Below are positions 32,655-46,091 of a stretch of DNA of 64,000 nt, piece by piece; within the stretch, counting starts at the first letter, position 1, and every line of letters starts with the position of its first letter. The notes beneath the pieces were generated by a model. That model made no database searches, was not told the origin of the DNA, and saw nothing but the letters and a program-made list of their open reading frames with translations. Origin of the DNA: Monoplex corrugatus (Eukaryota; Mollusca; Gastropoda; Littorinimorpha; Ranellidae); assembly GCA_030674185.1 (NCBI GenBank), contig CM060312.1, positions 60,991,078 to 61,055,077 on the forward strand, written 5' to 3'. The position numbers were made by a program, and so were the translations under genes.

Positions 32655-34115
32655 ACACAGAAATAATAATTACAATATTTATATAGCGCAAAATCTTGAT
32701 AAAATCAAATCTAAGCGCTGAAGCAGACACACACGCAAGCACGCACGCACGCGCACACACGCACGCACACACACAGACACACACACACACACACATACAC
32801 ACACACACACGCATGGCTATAAATGGGGAGAAAGAATAAAAGCAATAAAAGCAAGAATAAAAGCAATGGAAAATTATAGAGAGCATAGCATATACAATTA
32901 TATATTATAACCATGTGATTCCCTCCGAGCGGAGACAGGCTGCAGAGGGGGGGGGGGGGTTGAGTGAGGTTAGGATTTTATGCGGAGGAGAAAAGGTGAG
33001 TTTTGAGAGCGGACTTGAAGGAGACAAAAGTAGGTTGCTGACGGACTGAGAGAGGAAGTTTGTTCCAGGAGAGTGGACCAGAAACAGAGAAGGCTCGTGG
33101 ACCATAGGTATTGAGCTTAGTGCGTGGAAAGCGAAAAGTCAGAGGATCAGAGGCAGAGCGGAGGGTACGTGAGGGAACATAGATCTCAAGTAGGCTTGAC
33201 AGGTAATCGGGGGCTGCGTTATTGAGGCTTTTGTAGCACATGGTGTCTAGTTTGTACTGTATGCGCTTTGATACAGGGAGCCAGTGAAGTTGTGCCAGGA
33301 GAGGAGATATGTGGTCAGCTTTTTTCTTTTTGAGTACAAGGCGTGCAGCATTGTTTTGAATGCGCTGTAGGATGTGAATGGTGGAGGCAGGAAGACCAGA
33401 CAGGAGTGAATTGCAATAGTCAATGCGAGACATTATGAAGGAGAGAACGAGTTTTGCAGTTGTTTCGACAGAGAGATACTTCCTGATCAGCCTTATACGA
33501 TGGAGATGATAGTAGCAGGATCTGGCAGTTTGAGAAACAAAGTTGTTCATGGAGAGGGTAGAGTCAATGCAGACACCAAGGTTTTTAGCTGAATCAGAAA
33601 TTGGGACTGATGTGTTACATAATGGGAGAGAAAGAGGAGGCAGCTGAGAAAGTTTCTGACGGGTGTCAATGAGGATAGCTTCTGTTTTGTCGTCATTAAG
33701 CTGAAGTCTCTTGGCTGAAGTCTATTGTGTGTCATCCAGTTCTTAATGTCCGAGTAACACTCAGTGGTGCGAGTCAACAGGCGCTGTATATTATCAGGTG
33801 AGTCACTGTCTTGAAGTTGGGTGTCATCAGCATAGAAGTGGTGTTTTATAGAATGGGAGTTGATGATGGTTGACAGGGGGGAGGTGTAAAGAGTGAAAAG
33901 AACAGGGCCAAGGACAGATCCTTGTGGAACACCACAGGTCAGGTATGCAGGTTGAGAGTAAGTGCCATTGATGAGAACGGTTTGTTTTCTGTTTGATAGG
34001 TATGAAGTGAACCAAGACAGAGCAATGTCAGATATGCCAAAAGTATGATGAAGTCTAGAAAGGAGAATACCATGATCAATGGTATCAAAGGCTGCAGACA
34101 GATCAAGAAATGATA
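32655..34115 (-). mobile_element. CR1/L2-like LINE, 5'-truncated
   Basis: On the - strand the order is FDTIDHGILLSRL near 34075, GVPQGSVLGPVLF, HHFYADDTQL (catalytic YADD near 33840) and NLGVCID. After a frameshift near 33715, a 190-codon frame follows (33550-32978) with SRIDYCNSLLSGLP, HWLPV and GPRAFSVSGPLSWNKLP, the typical C-terminus of CR1/L2 polymerases. The 3' UTR contains a CA repeat (32727-32812) and ends near 32655 in TATTATT-like sequence, as in that group. Finger-domain sequence and the endonuclease are missing. Confidence 0.85.
32727..32812. repeat. (CA)n microsatellite in LINE 3' UTR
   Basis: CA/GCA run inside the 3' UTR of the - strand LINE. AATAAAA-type strings at 32837-32868 on the + strand could serve as receptor polyadenylation signals, but this is weak. 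The 34116-34715 stretch beyond the LINE has no supported feature. Confidence 0.85.
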
Positions 34116-34715
34116 TGATACGAAAATTTATTGTCCAATCGTATTGATATTAACAGTTACATATCTGTCGTTGTTGATCCACGTGTATTCAGACATCAGA
34201 AAATAGGATAAAACAAAAAGAATTAAAATTCAAAGTATACAGAAACTGAGTAAGGCATTTGACTATAAAACAAAAGCGTACACACTTATTGCAGTGCCTG
34301 TTTTTGTGTATTTGTGTTGAAAGAAACTGTAAAAGAACAATAGCATATTCATACATATAATGGTATAAAAGTATTATTGTAGCTATGCATTTTAACTTTT
34401 TAATGCAGCTTATTACCTCAGTACGCTAATTAGATCTTTACACACGATATCAAAACTTGACAGACTTTGTTGCATTATAACCAGGTCTTAGCTTAGAGTT
34501 GTTTCCATTTAATGTCAATAATAATGTATTTATTACGAGTGTCATCATCAGGTACTCACTGTGTCCTTTCTCAGAACTTTTTGAAGTAAAGTGGTTATTG
34601 ATTTTTTCAATGGCGAGATAGGTCAGTTGGCAGTGCACAATTGTCAATGCACACAGTTTTGGAGAACATTGTGACCACAACAAGATGGTAATCTTCCTTT
34701 TCCAAGCAACATGTA

Positions 34716-34839
34716 CTCTCTCTCTCTCTCTTTCTCTGTCTCTGTGTCTCTGTGTCTGTTTGTGTCTCTGTCTGTCTGTCTGCCTGTCTGTCTCTGTCTC
34801 TGTCTCTGTCTGACCCTGTCTCTATCTGTTTGTCTGTCA

Positions 34840-34910
<71 letters not shown>

Positions 34911-34912
34911 AA
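34716..34912. repeat. (TC)n/(TCTG)n microsatellite
   Basis: TC and TCTG runs ending in about 34 pure TC units. Confidence 0.95.
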
Positions 34913-35079
34913 GGACAGAAATAATCGTGATAACATTTAGATCATTTGCTATCTAGAGTTTCATCCATTGCCTGAACATGTTCTTGTGAACGATTATGGC
35001 CTTCAATTGTTCTAACAGACTGTTGCCTTTGATTTTAAATGATGTTATCCCCAAAAAATCTGTCAGGTTCAACTTTAGA

Positions 35080-35305
35080 TGATCTTCTTCTAATCATGGC
35101 CACAGACAGGACTGAATGGATGCAAGCTATTTGCAAGGGAACAAAAGTTTATGAAAATGAAATACGAAGCAGCTGAGTGGAAAAGCGTGCAGCAATAAAG
35201 GCCAGAACCAACTCTGCACAGCGTTCCATTAAGTGTCCAGTATGCGGCCGCCTGTGTGCATCAGACTTAGGCCCGAGATCCCACATGAGGATACACAATT
35301 AAATA
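35080..35305 (+). mobile_element. LINE 3' end with C2H2-type finger
   Basis: It encodes, with one stop, MATDRTEWMQ and then CPVCGRLCASDLGPRSHMRI. This is the CxxC...H...H finger that closes the polymerase ORF of several non-LTR elements (a related finger occurs at 56.2 kb). Short AT and GT repeats follow. Confidence 0.6.
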
Positions 35306-35504
35306 AAGTATATATATATGTGTGTGTGTGTGTGTATATATGTAACAAATTTTATTTTGATTTCCAATTCAGGTTGATCTTCTTAGTGGTTGTGATCTTT
35401 AAAAATAAGATCGGCCGAAATTAAAGGTCACACTCACTGAGATTAAGATCAGCAAAAACAGAATGTCACGAGTCTCATAGGATAAAGTCAGAAGCCAAAA
35501 ATAT

Positions 35505-36045
35505 CGCACTTTGACTATCACTCAGGGTCTTGTGGATGGGATCAGGGAAGAAAAATCTCTGTCCGACTGGCGATCCAACTCACGCCCTCTCTTTTTCTTA
35601 GCAGGTACTTTAAATACCTGGGGCCACTCACTCCACAGTGATGGCTCCAACAAGAAAACATCTTTGTGCTCTATCTCATCTTGTCTATCTCCATTGCCGT
35701 GGACGACGAAGGGAACTCTACTCTTTGTCACAAGGATTGCCAGGCGACATGGTCTCTGCTCCAGCGTATGATGTCATGGAGCCCCTGTTTGCAGGCGTCA
35801 GCGATGTTGTCCATGAAGGATTTTGCTGGCCTTCCTTGTTTTCTCTTGGCCTCGACTCTCCCCTGCAGGACAGATGTCATCAAGTCGGTTCTTGTGTTTC
35901 TGTTCATGTGCCCGATATACTTAAGTTTTCTTTTGTTGGTCTCCGGGAGTATTTTACGTTGGACTGCTGATTCCTTTAGCACACTTTCATTAGTTCTTTC
36001 GTCTGTCCATTTTATTCTGAGAAGACGCCTATATAACCACAAGGT
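35505..36045 (-). mobile_element. LINE reverse-transcriptase C-terminal fragment
   Basis: The - strand frame of 104 codons reads LYRRLLRIKWTDERTNESVL, then LKYIGHMNR, KRKQGRPAKSFMDN and SRDHVAW. This is the polymerase C-terminus of an RTE-like element, truncated at both ends. Confidence 0.7.
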
Positions 36046-36094
36046 TCTATAAAATGAATAAATCCTTACCGAAGTCTGCTGGTTATTAGTATAC

Positions 36095-36290
36095 TTTTTA
36101 GGTCAGGTGGTTGAAGCACTGTACTGATGATGCATGGGTCGTGGGTTTGACCTTAAGGTGGGATACACTTTTAGAGGGGATGGCCATTTTTGTCTACAGA
36201 TTTGTGGAATACGGAGCTCATATCAGCAGTTTAATCCCAACCTGTCAGATAAAAAACTGGCCTTATCATCGGTTCAATCATTCTGGAATG
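36095..36290 (+). repeat. tRNA-derived SINE
   Basis: The head TCAGGTGGTTGAAGCACTG resembles an A box, and GTCGTGGGTTTGACC resembles a B box 30 bases later. It ends near an A-rich and CA-rich tail. It is a different family from the one at 1.5 and 18.6 kb. Confidence 0.5.
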
Positions 36291-36304
36291 GCAAAGCAAA
36301 AAAT

Positions 36305-36373
36305 GGTCACACACACAAACTCACACACACACGCAGACACACACACACACGCATGCGCACGTGCACACACATG

Positions 36374-36414
<41 letters not shown>

Positions 36415-36610
36415 GTATATAAACACACACACGCGAGCGCACGCGCGCTTGTACACACACATGTACATATGTATATATAATATATATATGTGTATATATA
36501 TATGTGTATATATATACATATACATATGTGTATGTATATACATATACATATATACATGTATGTGTATGTATGTATATATACACATATGCACGTGCACGTG
36601 CATACACGCA
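36305..36610. repeat. (CA)n/(TA)n compound microsatellite
   Basis: CA, TA and GTATATA repeats. The 36611-37384 region beyond contains a further CA run at 36816-36849 and no gene that I can support. Confidence 0.9.
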
Positions 36611-36813
36611 CTGCATACATTAAGGAAACCTGCTTGATCTGGTGTGCTTTAATTACTTTTCTCTTGACTGTTTGATTGTACACTTACCGCTTTAATATGA
36701 TACAATGGACTTCTTACCTTCAAAATATAATCCACCATACACCCATACCTTTTAGTTTATTTTTCGTCAAAAAGTGCACATGTAAATAGATGTTAAAATA
36801 AATAACGAATTAA

Positions 36814-36852
<39 letters not shown>

Positions 36853-37384
36853 TTCATACTAGCAAAAGCAATGTTCGCTCGCCATCTACACCAAACAGAT
36901 GTGCACTGCCTTTAAGAAAGGGGAGGAGGAACAAGAAAAGTAGAGGAAAAAACAAAGGAAAAAGCAGCAGCGGCGGCAAATAAGAAGAGAACGGGAAAAC
37001 GACTGAATGATTGAGGACTTTTTGTTGCTGCCAACGCCATAAGTTCGTGCACCTTATTGCTGTCGACCACATGAAATGGATTGTTTGTTGCATAGCCATT
37101 ACAACTAACGTTAATGTACAGAACATTGACAAAATGCACTCATATGAGGTAGGGGTGGGGGTGGGAACGTTTTCTTTTCAGGACATAGTAATTGATGAGA
37201 TACATTTCACTATAATACAATCAAAACCATTTCAATGATGGATTGATACAAGGATAGGCTTAGAACCCATAAACTGAGTAGGACCTAAAACACTTACCCA
37301 CACGTAAGCTTCCGGCAGCTTCACGGTTTATGTCGTAATTTTTTTTAAATGTGATCTGTGATGTGTATTTTATTTCTCTTCCTT

Positions 37385-37892
37385 TTTTTTCCTGTTGAAG
37401 TACTGTAGTGGCATTAAAATGGTTATACCTCTGATATGGCTTTACGCAGTAGGCTGGGCTTTAAGCAACGATAAGAATAAGAATTGCATGAAGCTTTTAA
37501 CTTTGTGCTCTTCTATCATTGGCAATTTCATCGACTCTGGTGATTCGACCGAATATACTTCTCGTCTCAAATTCTGTCAAAATTGAGCTCTTATGATTTG
37601 TAGTCGACAATGTTAGACTGACCTACCCCGCTTAGCTCAAATGACACAAGCAATTTACACCTTCTGTTATGAATAGTTCCAGTGATATATCAATTGTCAA
37701 GTGCCTGTAATATAATCGCAAGGTACAGGAAGCATAATAGCTACGTCTAAACATAAACTGAATGCAAGCTGTTGCACACATATGGCGCAGATATTTATAG
37801 TGCTTATTTATCAACCTCTCTGTCCGTCTGTCTGTCTGTCTGTCTCTCTCAGTCTTTCTCTGTCTCTCTCTATCTCTCTCAGTCTTTCTCTG

Positions 37893-37928
<36 letters not shown>

Positions 37929-38064
37929 TGTCTCTCTCCCTCTTTCTGTCTCTCTCTCTGTCTCTTTGTCTCACTCTCTCTCTCTGTCTCTCTCTCTTGC
38001 TCTCTCTCTCTTTCTCTTCTCACTCTCTCAATCTCTCTCTCTCTCTCCCCTTCTGTCTCTCTTG

Positions 38065-38095
<31 letters not shown>

Positions 38096-38100
38096 CCTTT

Positions 38101-38162
<62 letters not shown>

Positions 38163-38373
38163 CCTCTCTCTCCTACAAGCGTCCCTGCTTGGACCTTGAT
38201 CAACTAATACCTCACTTACCATAGACTCACCACAGATTATCAGCCCCACCTTCTTCCTTCTTCAGAACCAAGATCGATCAATAATGATACTGAAACGACA
38301 ACTAGTTGTTTAGTGTGTGTGTGTGTGTGTGGGGGGGGGGGTGATGCGTGCGCATGAGCGCGCGTGTGTGTAT

Positions 38374-38453
<80 letters not shown>

Positions 38454-39325
38454 CTATACGAACCCACGAATACAACTCCTTGAGTGCTGTCACTTACATA
38501 AACTGACCATCTCAATTGCTATCTAAAAGTATTGTGCTGCACTTATATGACTTAAGCACATCTGTTGCTGCCAACTTCTTAAATCAAGCATATTTTCTGT
38601 AGTCATCCACTTCATACATTGAGCATCTTTTTCTTCAAACTATGGAAACTGAGTATCTCTAAATTGGTCTGTTGCATTGAGCACTTTCACTGGTGACAAT
38701 CACAGACATTGAATACTTACAACGTTGTCAATTACATAATCTGAACATCTCCATTGTTATCAATTACATACATGCAGCATCTCCATTGTTCTTTCTCAGT
38801 TACACACATCTCCGTCTTTTCAATCACATAAATCAAGAATCTCCATTGCTGCCCGTTACACAAATTCAGCACCTACTCACCATATAAATTCAGCACCTCA
38901 GTTGCTGTCAATATCATAAACTCACTATTGCTGCCACTGAACATCTCCACTGTTGTCAAATATGTGAATTCAGCATCTCAATTACTGTCAACTATATAAC
39001 TGAACACATTCATTGCTGTCAGTTCAGCATCTCTGTTACTTAAATTTATCATCTTTATTGTCGTCAATTGCACATATTCAAAACCTCCATTAAAGTCATT
39101 TATATAAATTGAGCTCATCCATTGTTCTCAGTTACATAAATTCAAAATCTCCACTGTTGTCAGTTACGTAAATTGAGCATCTCCATTGTTTTCAATTACG
39201 TAAATTCAGCATCTCAATTGGTGTCGATTACATAAATTCAAAATCTTCTTTTTTGTCAGTTACATAATAATACCCACTGTGGGATACACTGTCTGAGAGG
39301 ATTGTCAATAAATAACCACTGTGAG
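37385..39325 (+). repeat. Left arm flank of giant inverted repeat
   Basis: Matches the reverse complement of 57913-59590 in the same order: a TACTGTAGTGGCATTAAA-type block, an AATTGCATGAAGC block, a TAGACGTAGC-type block, a TC run (37815-38175, opposite the GA run at 59055-59145), GACAACTAGTTGTTTAGT, a GT run (38312-38452, opposite the CA run at 58700-58915), then about 870 bases of AT-rich DNA with many CATCTCCATTGTT-like phrases. Identity by eye is around 85 percent outside the microsatellites. No conserved ORF is seen. Confidence 0.85.
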
Positions 39326-40085
39326 ATATCATCATCATTAGGTGCCCTGCCGCATGGCGTTGGCGATCATGGACTTCCATCTGTCTCTATCTATCGTTGC
39401 CCCCAGCATCTCCCCCACCCTAATCGTCCCCAGCCACTCTGCAAGTCCGTCCAGCATTTTCTCCCTGGGTCTACCCGGTGCTCTCCTTCCCTCCAGCTTT
39501 CCCGTTGTGACCAGGTGATCCAAATCCTCATTCCTCATAAAATGGCCTATAACTGTTGCCTGTCTTCTCCTAATCTTCCTTATGAGTGATCTACTTGTGT
39601 CTGCCTCCATTAAGACTGTCTCGTTTGTTTGTTTGTTTGTTTGTTTGTTTGTTTGTTTGTTTGTTTGTTTTTTTGCTGTCCATGGAACTCTCAACATTCT
39701 TCTTAGAAACCACATCTCGGCTGCCTCAATCTTGCTCTGGATTTGCTTGCTGACTATCCACGCCTCACATCCGTATAACAGTATTGGATCTATATAACAT
39801 TCAAGGACTCTCTTCCTGATATTAATTGATAGGCATTTGTTGGTAAAAATGCTTTTCATCTTCTTGAATGCTGTTTTGGCTTGGCCGATTCTGCCAGCTA
39901 TTTCCGATGTGCATCTGCCGTCTGATGAAATGACCGTTCCCAGGTATTTGAACTTATTAACCTGTGTCAAGGTTATGCCATTTGCTGTTATTTTGCTTGA
40001 GGGGATTTCGTGTTTTTTACTGATCACCGTGACTTCAGTCTTCCTGCTGTTTAGTTCCAACCCTTACCTTTGCTTTCTATTTCTA
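39326..40085 (-). mobile_element. ATG-tailed LINE 3' fragment, best-preserved frame
   Basis: The 240-codon - strand frame reads MELNSRKTEVTVISKKHEIP, KFKYLGTVISSDGRC, LLYGCEAWIVSKQ, MWFLRRMLRVPWT, LEGRRAPGRPREKMLDGLAE and NAMRQGT, the palm end, thumb and C-terminus of an RTE-like polymerase. An internal CAAACAAA microsatellite (39620-39670) encodes an inserted Lys-Gln-Thr-Asn run. TGTGAGATAT of the satellite flanks both ends as a target-site duplication. It is 5'-truncated. Confidence 0.85.
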
Positions 40086-40089
40086 GTAT

Positions 40090-42184
40090 ATTCACAAGGT
40101 TTTGTGAGATATACTGTCAATAAATAAGCACTGTGAGATACACTGTCAACAAATAAGCACTGTGAGATACACTGTCTGAGAAGAGCTGTCAATGAATAAC
40201 CTCTGTGAGATACACTGTCAACAAATAACCACTGTGAGATACAGTGTCTGAGAAGAGTTGTCAAAAAATAACCACTGTGAGATACAGTGTCAACAAATAA
40301 CCACTGTGAGATACAGTGTCAACAAATAACCACTGTGAGACACACTGTCTGAGAAGAGCTGTCAATAAATAACGACTGTGAATTACACTGTCGATAAATA
40401 ACCATTGTGAGATACACTGTCAATGAATAACCTCTATGAGATACACTGTCAACAAATAACCACTGTGAGATACCTGTCATAAGTAAACACCAAGAGATAC
40501 CTCTCTATAAATAACTACTATGAGATACAGTGTCAATAAATAACCACTGTGAGATACAGTGTCAATAAATAAACACTGTGAGATACACTGTCAACAAATA
40601 ACCACTGTGAGATACCTGTCAATAAATAAACACCAAGAGATACCTGTCAATAAATAACCACTGTGACATACCTCTCTATAAATAACCACTATGAGATACA
40701 GTGTCAATAAATAACCACTGTGAGATACAGTGTCAATAAACAAACACTGTGAGATACAGTGTCAACATATAACCATTGTCAGATACACTGTCTGTGAAAT
40801 GTTGTCAATGAATAACCACTATGAGATACATGTCAGAGAAGAGCTGTCAATAAATAACCACTGTAAAATACACTGTCTAAGAAGAGCTGTCAATAAATAA
40901 CCACTGTGAAATACACTGTCTGAGAAGAGCTGTGAATAAACAACCACTGTGAGATACACTGTCAATAAGTAACCACTGTGATATACACTGTCAATAAGTA
41001 ACCACTGTGATATACAGTGTTTTAGAAGAGCTGTCAATAAATAACCACTGTAAAATAAACTGTCAGAGAAGAGCTGTGAATTAACAACCACTGTGAGATA
41101 CACTGTCAATAAATAACCTCTGTAAGATACACTGTCTGAGAGAAGAGCTGCCATTAAATAACTACTGTGAGATACACTGAGAAGAGCTTTCAATAAATAA
41201 CCACCGTCTGATAAGAGCCGTCAATGAATAACCACTGTAAGATACACTGTCTGAAAAAGAGCTGTCAATAAATAACTACAGTGAGATACACTGTCTGAGA
41301 AGAGCTGTCAATAAATAACTACAGTGAGATATACTGTCTGAGAAGAGCTGTCAATAAATAACTACAGTGAGATACACTGTCTGAGAAGAGCTGTCAATAA
41401 ATAACTACAGTGAGATATACTGTCTGAGAAGAGCTGTCAATAAATAACTACAGTGAGATACACTGTCTGAGAAGAGCTGTCAATAAATAACTAAATTGAG
41501 ACACATTGTCTGAGAAGAGCTGTCAATAACTAACTACAGTGAGATACACTGTAGGAGAAGAGCTGTCAATAAACAACTACAGTGAGATACACTGTCTGAG
41601 AAGAGCTGTCAATAAATAACCACTGTGAGATACACTGTCAATAAATAACCACTGTGAGATACACTGTCAATAAATAACTACTGTGAGATACACTGTCAAT
41701 AAACAACCACTGTGAGATACACTGTCAATAAATAACCACTGTGAGATACACTGTCAATAAATAACCACTGTGAGATACACTGTCAATAAATAACCACTGT
41801 GAGATACACTGTCAATAAATAACCACTGTGAGATACACTGTCAATAAATAACCACTGTGAGATACACTGTCAATAAATAACCACTGTGAGATACACTGAA
41901 TGACAAAAGCTATCAATAAATAACCATTGTGAGATACACTGTCATTAAATAACTACTGTAAGATACACTGTCAATAAATAACCACTGTGAGATACATTGT
42001 CAATAAATGACCACTGTGAGATACCTGTCAATAAATAACCACTGTGAGGTACACTGTCTGAGAAGAGTTTTCAATTAAAAAAAAAAAAAAACACAGTGAG
42101 ATACACTGTCAACAAATGACCACTGTGAGATACACTGTCAACAAATGACCACTGTGAGATACACTGTCAATAAATAACCACTGT
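40090..42184 (+). repeat. 29/43-bp satellite, left arm part 1
   Basis: Head-to-tail monomers of 29 bp contain AACCACTGTGAGATACACTG plus TCAATAAAT. In 43-bp variants a 14-bp block CTGAGAAGAGCTGT is inserted. Pure 43-bp arrays occur at 41270-41620 and pure 29-bp arrays at 41630-41890. Open frames over this DNA are by-products of the repeat. Confidence 0.95.
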
Positions 42185-42533
42185 GGTAGAAAGGAACTCT
42201 AGGGAGAGCTAGACAACAGAAGGTCTTCAGAGAAGTAACCCCCTTTAAACAAGTGTTTCGGCCCTGAATTCCTTACACTCTCGTGTGGCCGGGCCACATC
42301 CAGGTCATGACTCCTGGATGCCCTTCTGCTGTTGTCTATTTTTTTTCCCACGCCCGGGAGCGAACCTGGGCGATTCTGCGCTTCAGAACTGCGGTACGCG
42401 GTTTTACCAATGTGCTAACGGGGCACACATCATCTGTAGGGAATTTAATCCTTATGAAGTTCACTTTTTTGGTTCCTCCTTGCCCAGATCCAGCTTGAGC
42501 TCCTTTCTGCTGCCTCTGCCATCGCTTTGAGAT
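42185..42533 (-). repeat. tRNA-derived SINE inserted in the satellite
   Basis: About 349 bases of unrelated sequence interrupt one monomer exactly. On the - strand GCCCCGTTAGCACATTGGTA resembles an A box and CAGGTTCGCTCCCGGGCG is a good B box. No target duplication longer than two bases is visible. Confidence 0.7.
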
Positions 42534-44946
42534 ACACTGTCAACAAATGACCACTGTGAGATACACTGTCAAAAATAACCACTGTGAAATACACTGTCAA
42601 TAAATAAACCACAGTGAGATACACTGTCAACAAATACCACTGTGAGGTACACTGTCTGAGAAGAGAACTTTCAATAAATAACCACTGTGAGAACACTGTC
42701 AACAAATAACGAACTTACGATACACTGTCAAAAAATAACCACTGTGAGATACCTGTCAATAGATAACCGGAACTGTCAGTAATAACACTGTGAGATAGAC
42801 TTCAATAAATAACCACTATGAGATACACTGTCAACAAATAACCACTATGAGGATACACTGTCTGAAGCATAAATAACCACTGTGAGATACACTTTGGTTC
42901 AATAAATAACCACTGAGATCCTTTTGAGCACACTGTCAATCTAATACACTGTCAACAAAGACCACTGTGAATACACTGTCAAAAATAACCACTGTGAAAT
43001 ACACTGTCAAAAAATAGATAAACCACTGTGAGGTAACTCTGAGTCAATAAATAACCACTGTGAGTACACTGTCTAGAAAAAGCTTTCATATGAATAACTC
43101 ACATGTGAGATACACTGTCAAAAATAACCACTATGAGATACACTGTCAGCAAATAACCACTGTGAGATACACGTCAATAAATAACCACTATGAGATACAC
43201 TGTCAACAAATAACCACTGTGGGATACACTGTCTGAGAACTGTCGATAAATAACCACTGTAGATAAACCATCTGAGAAGAGATGTCAATAAATAACCACT
43301 GTGAGATACACTGTTTGAGAAGAGCTGTCAATACATCACTGTCAACAAAACCAGTGTGATATGCACTATCAATAAATGACCACTTAGATAACACACTCTC
43401 TGAAAAGAGATGTCAGTAAATAACTACAGTGAGGTACACTGTCTGAAAAGAGCTGTCAATGAATAACCACTGTGACATACACTGTCAACAAAAACCACTG
43501 TGATATACAGTGTGTCAACAAATAACCATTGTGAGATACACGATCAATAAATAACCACAGTGAGATACTTTGTCAATAAATAACCACTGTGAGATACATT
43601 GTCAATAAATAAACCAATGTGAGATACACTGTCAAATAACCACAGTGAGATACACGATCAATAAATAACCACAGTGAGATACTTGTCAATAAATAACATA
43701 CACTGTGAGATAACATTGTCAATAAACACCATTGTGAGTACATTGTCAATAAATAACCACTGTGAGATACATTGTCAATAAAAACCACTGTAAGATACAC
43801 TGTCAATAAATAACCATTGTAAGATACACTGTCAATAAATAACCACTGTGAGATACACCGTCAATAAATAACTACAGTGAGATACACTGTCTGAGAAGAG
43901 CTATCAATAGATAACCACTGTGAGATACACTGTCAATAAATAACCACTGTGAGATACACTGAATGAGAAGAGCTGTCAGAGAAAAGCTGTTGATCAAAAA
44001 TCATTGTCAGATACACTGTCTAAGAGGAGCTGTCAATAAATAACTACTGTGAGATACACTGAGAAGAGCTGTGAATAAACAACTGTGAAATACACTGTCA
44101 ATAAATAACCACTGTCTGAGAAGAGCGCTCAATAAATGACCAACGTCTGAGAAGAGCTGTCAATAACTAACCACTGTGAGATAAACTGTCTGAGAAGAGC
44201 TGTCAATAAGTAAGCACTGTGAGATACACTGTCTGAGAAGAGCTGTCAATAAGTAACCACTGAGAGATACACTGTCTGAGAAGAGCTGTCAATAAATAAC
44301 CACTGTGAGATAAACTGTCTGAGAAGAGCTGTCAATAAGTAAGCACTGTGAGATAAACTGTCTGAGAAGAGCTGTCAATAAGTAACCACTGAGAGATACA
44401 CTGTCTGAGAAGAGCTGTCAATAAATAACCACTGTGAGATAAACTGTCTGAGAAGAGCTGTCAATAAGTAACCACTGAGAGATACACTGTCTGAGAAGAG
44501 CTGTCAATAAATAATCACTGTGAGATACACTGTCTGAGAAGAGCTGTCAATAAGTAACCACTGTGAGATAAACTGTCTGAGAAGAGCTGTCAATAAATAA
44601 CCACTGTGAGATAAACTGTCTGAGAAGAGCTGTCAATAAGTAACCACTTTGAGATACACTGTCTGAGAAGAGCTGTCAATAAGTAACCACTGAGAGATAA
44701 ACTGTCTGAGAAGAGCTGTCAATAAATAACCACTGTGAGATAAACTGTCTGAGAAGAGCTGTCAATAAATAATCACTGTGAGATACACTGTCAACAAATA
44801 ACCAATGTGAGATACACTGTCAACAAATAACCAATGTGAGATACACTGTCAACAAATAACCAATGTGAGATACACTGTCAACAAATAACCAGTGTGATAT
44901 ACACTGTCAACAAATAACCAGTGTGATATACACTATCAATGAATAA
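42534..44946 (+). repeat. 29/43-bp satellite, left arm part 2
   Basis: Same satellite, more scrambled at 42540-43800, then a regular 43-bp array with TAAGTAACCACTGAGAGATA-type variants at 44160-44770, then 29-bp units to the end. Confidence 0.95.
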
Positions 44947-45175
44947 CCAGTTGATGTGCATGTATTTTTCCTGTGGACAATTTCTTCAATTCGTCTGTAC
45001 ATACCCTGAGGATCCATTTTGTATCGGTTTTCTATCTCTTTGCATTTTGTGTTCAGCCAGGCTTCCTTCGCTTCATTGCACCTATACCTGATCTCTTTGT
45101 TTATCTTCCTGTATACATGTATCTCCTCGTTTCTCTTTGCCCTCCTCCTTTCCTCCATCAAATTCATCTTTAAAC
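44947..45175 (-). mobile_element. LINE inter-domain fragment
   Basis: On the - strand MNLMEERRRAKRNEEIH, RYRCNEAKEAWLNTKC and MYRRIEEIVHRK match the linker between endonuclease and polymerase of RTE-like LINEs. It borders the satellite directly. The rest of the spacer (45176-46091) holds only a (TC)n run at 45628-45729 and no other feature I can name. Confidence 0.55.
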
Positions 45176-45625
45176 TGCACTTATAAGATCTAAATCAACC
45201 TGTGTACAAGAGGCGTTCATCAGTGGAACAAAATATTTACCAGAAAGGCGTCAAAGCTTAGACTGTAAAAGTATTAAAACTGCACTAATTTTACCAACTC
45301 GTGCACCGAACCTGGAAAAGTATAAATTTGCTGGAATCTGCTTCCAGACGAATGTTGGAGTAAGCAACAGTTTAATGTGCCATTAGAATTATTTCACAAA
45401 CGGATGATTTTGCAAGCAAAGCAACATTTGAATCAGGTCTAATGTTGACTTTCCAAAACGAGCAAAAAACATTTCTATACAATTGCAACTCACACATTTC
45501 AGTTGATTAAAAAGTGTAACACAAATAATAGACATCGCTGAGAAACCATCCAAAACGCAAATATATTCCTACATGGAAAATACTAAAAGCTGTGTGTGAT
45601 ATTGATCATTTGCTTGCTGAACGTA

Positions 45626-45731
<106 letters not shown>

Positions 45732-46091
45732 TCAGCTTCCCAAACACACCGTGGACGCAAAGCAGAACTACATGATTGGACCAAACAATTAACATATTAA
45801 TCAAAATTATAATATATCACGAACCCGAAGTCCTGAAACATCATGTTTCTAATACCTTTTTTAATCTATATTCTAGATTTGAATAAAAAAAAATATGTAT
45901 AGATTTTCTAGCAGACTGTCCTGTATCAGTCCATTGCTGGTTGATATTATTATCACCATGCTCTTGAGCTGAATTGTAGAAATGATGGTCACTTACAGCA
46001 ATGCGACACGTCGACGGATGCAGGCTGATGAAGAAACAAAGAAGCTGAAGATATTGACGCAACCAAGTCGTCGACACATGCATATGTAGTA

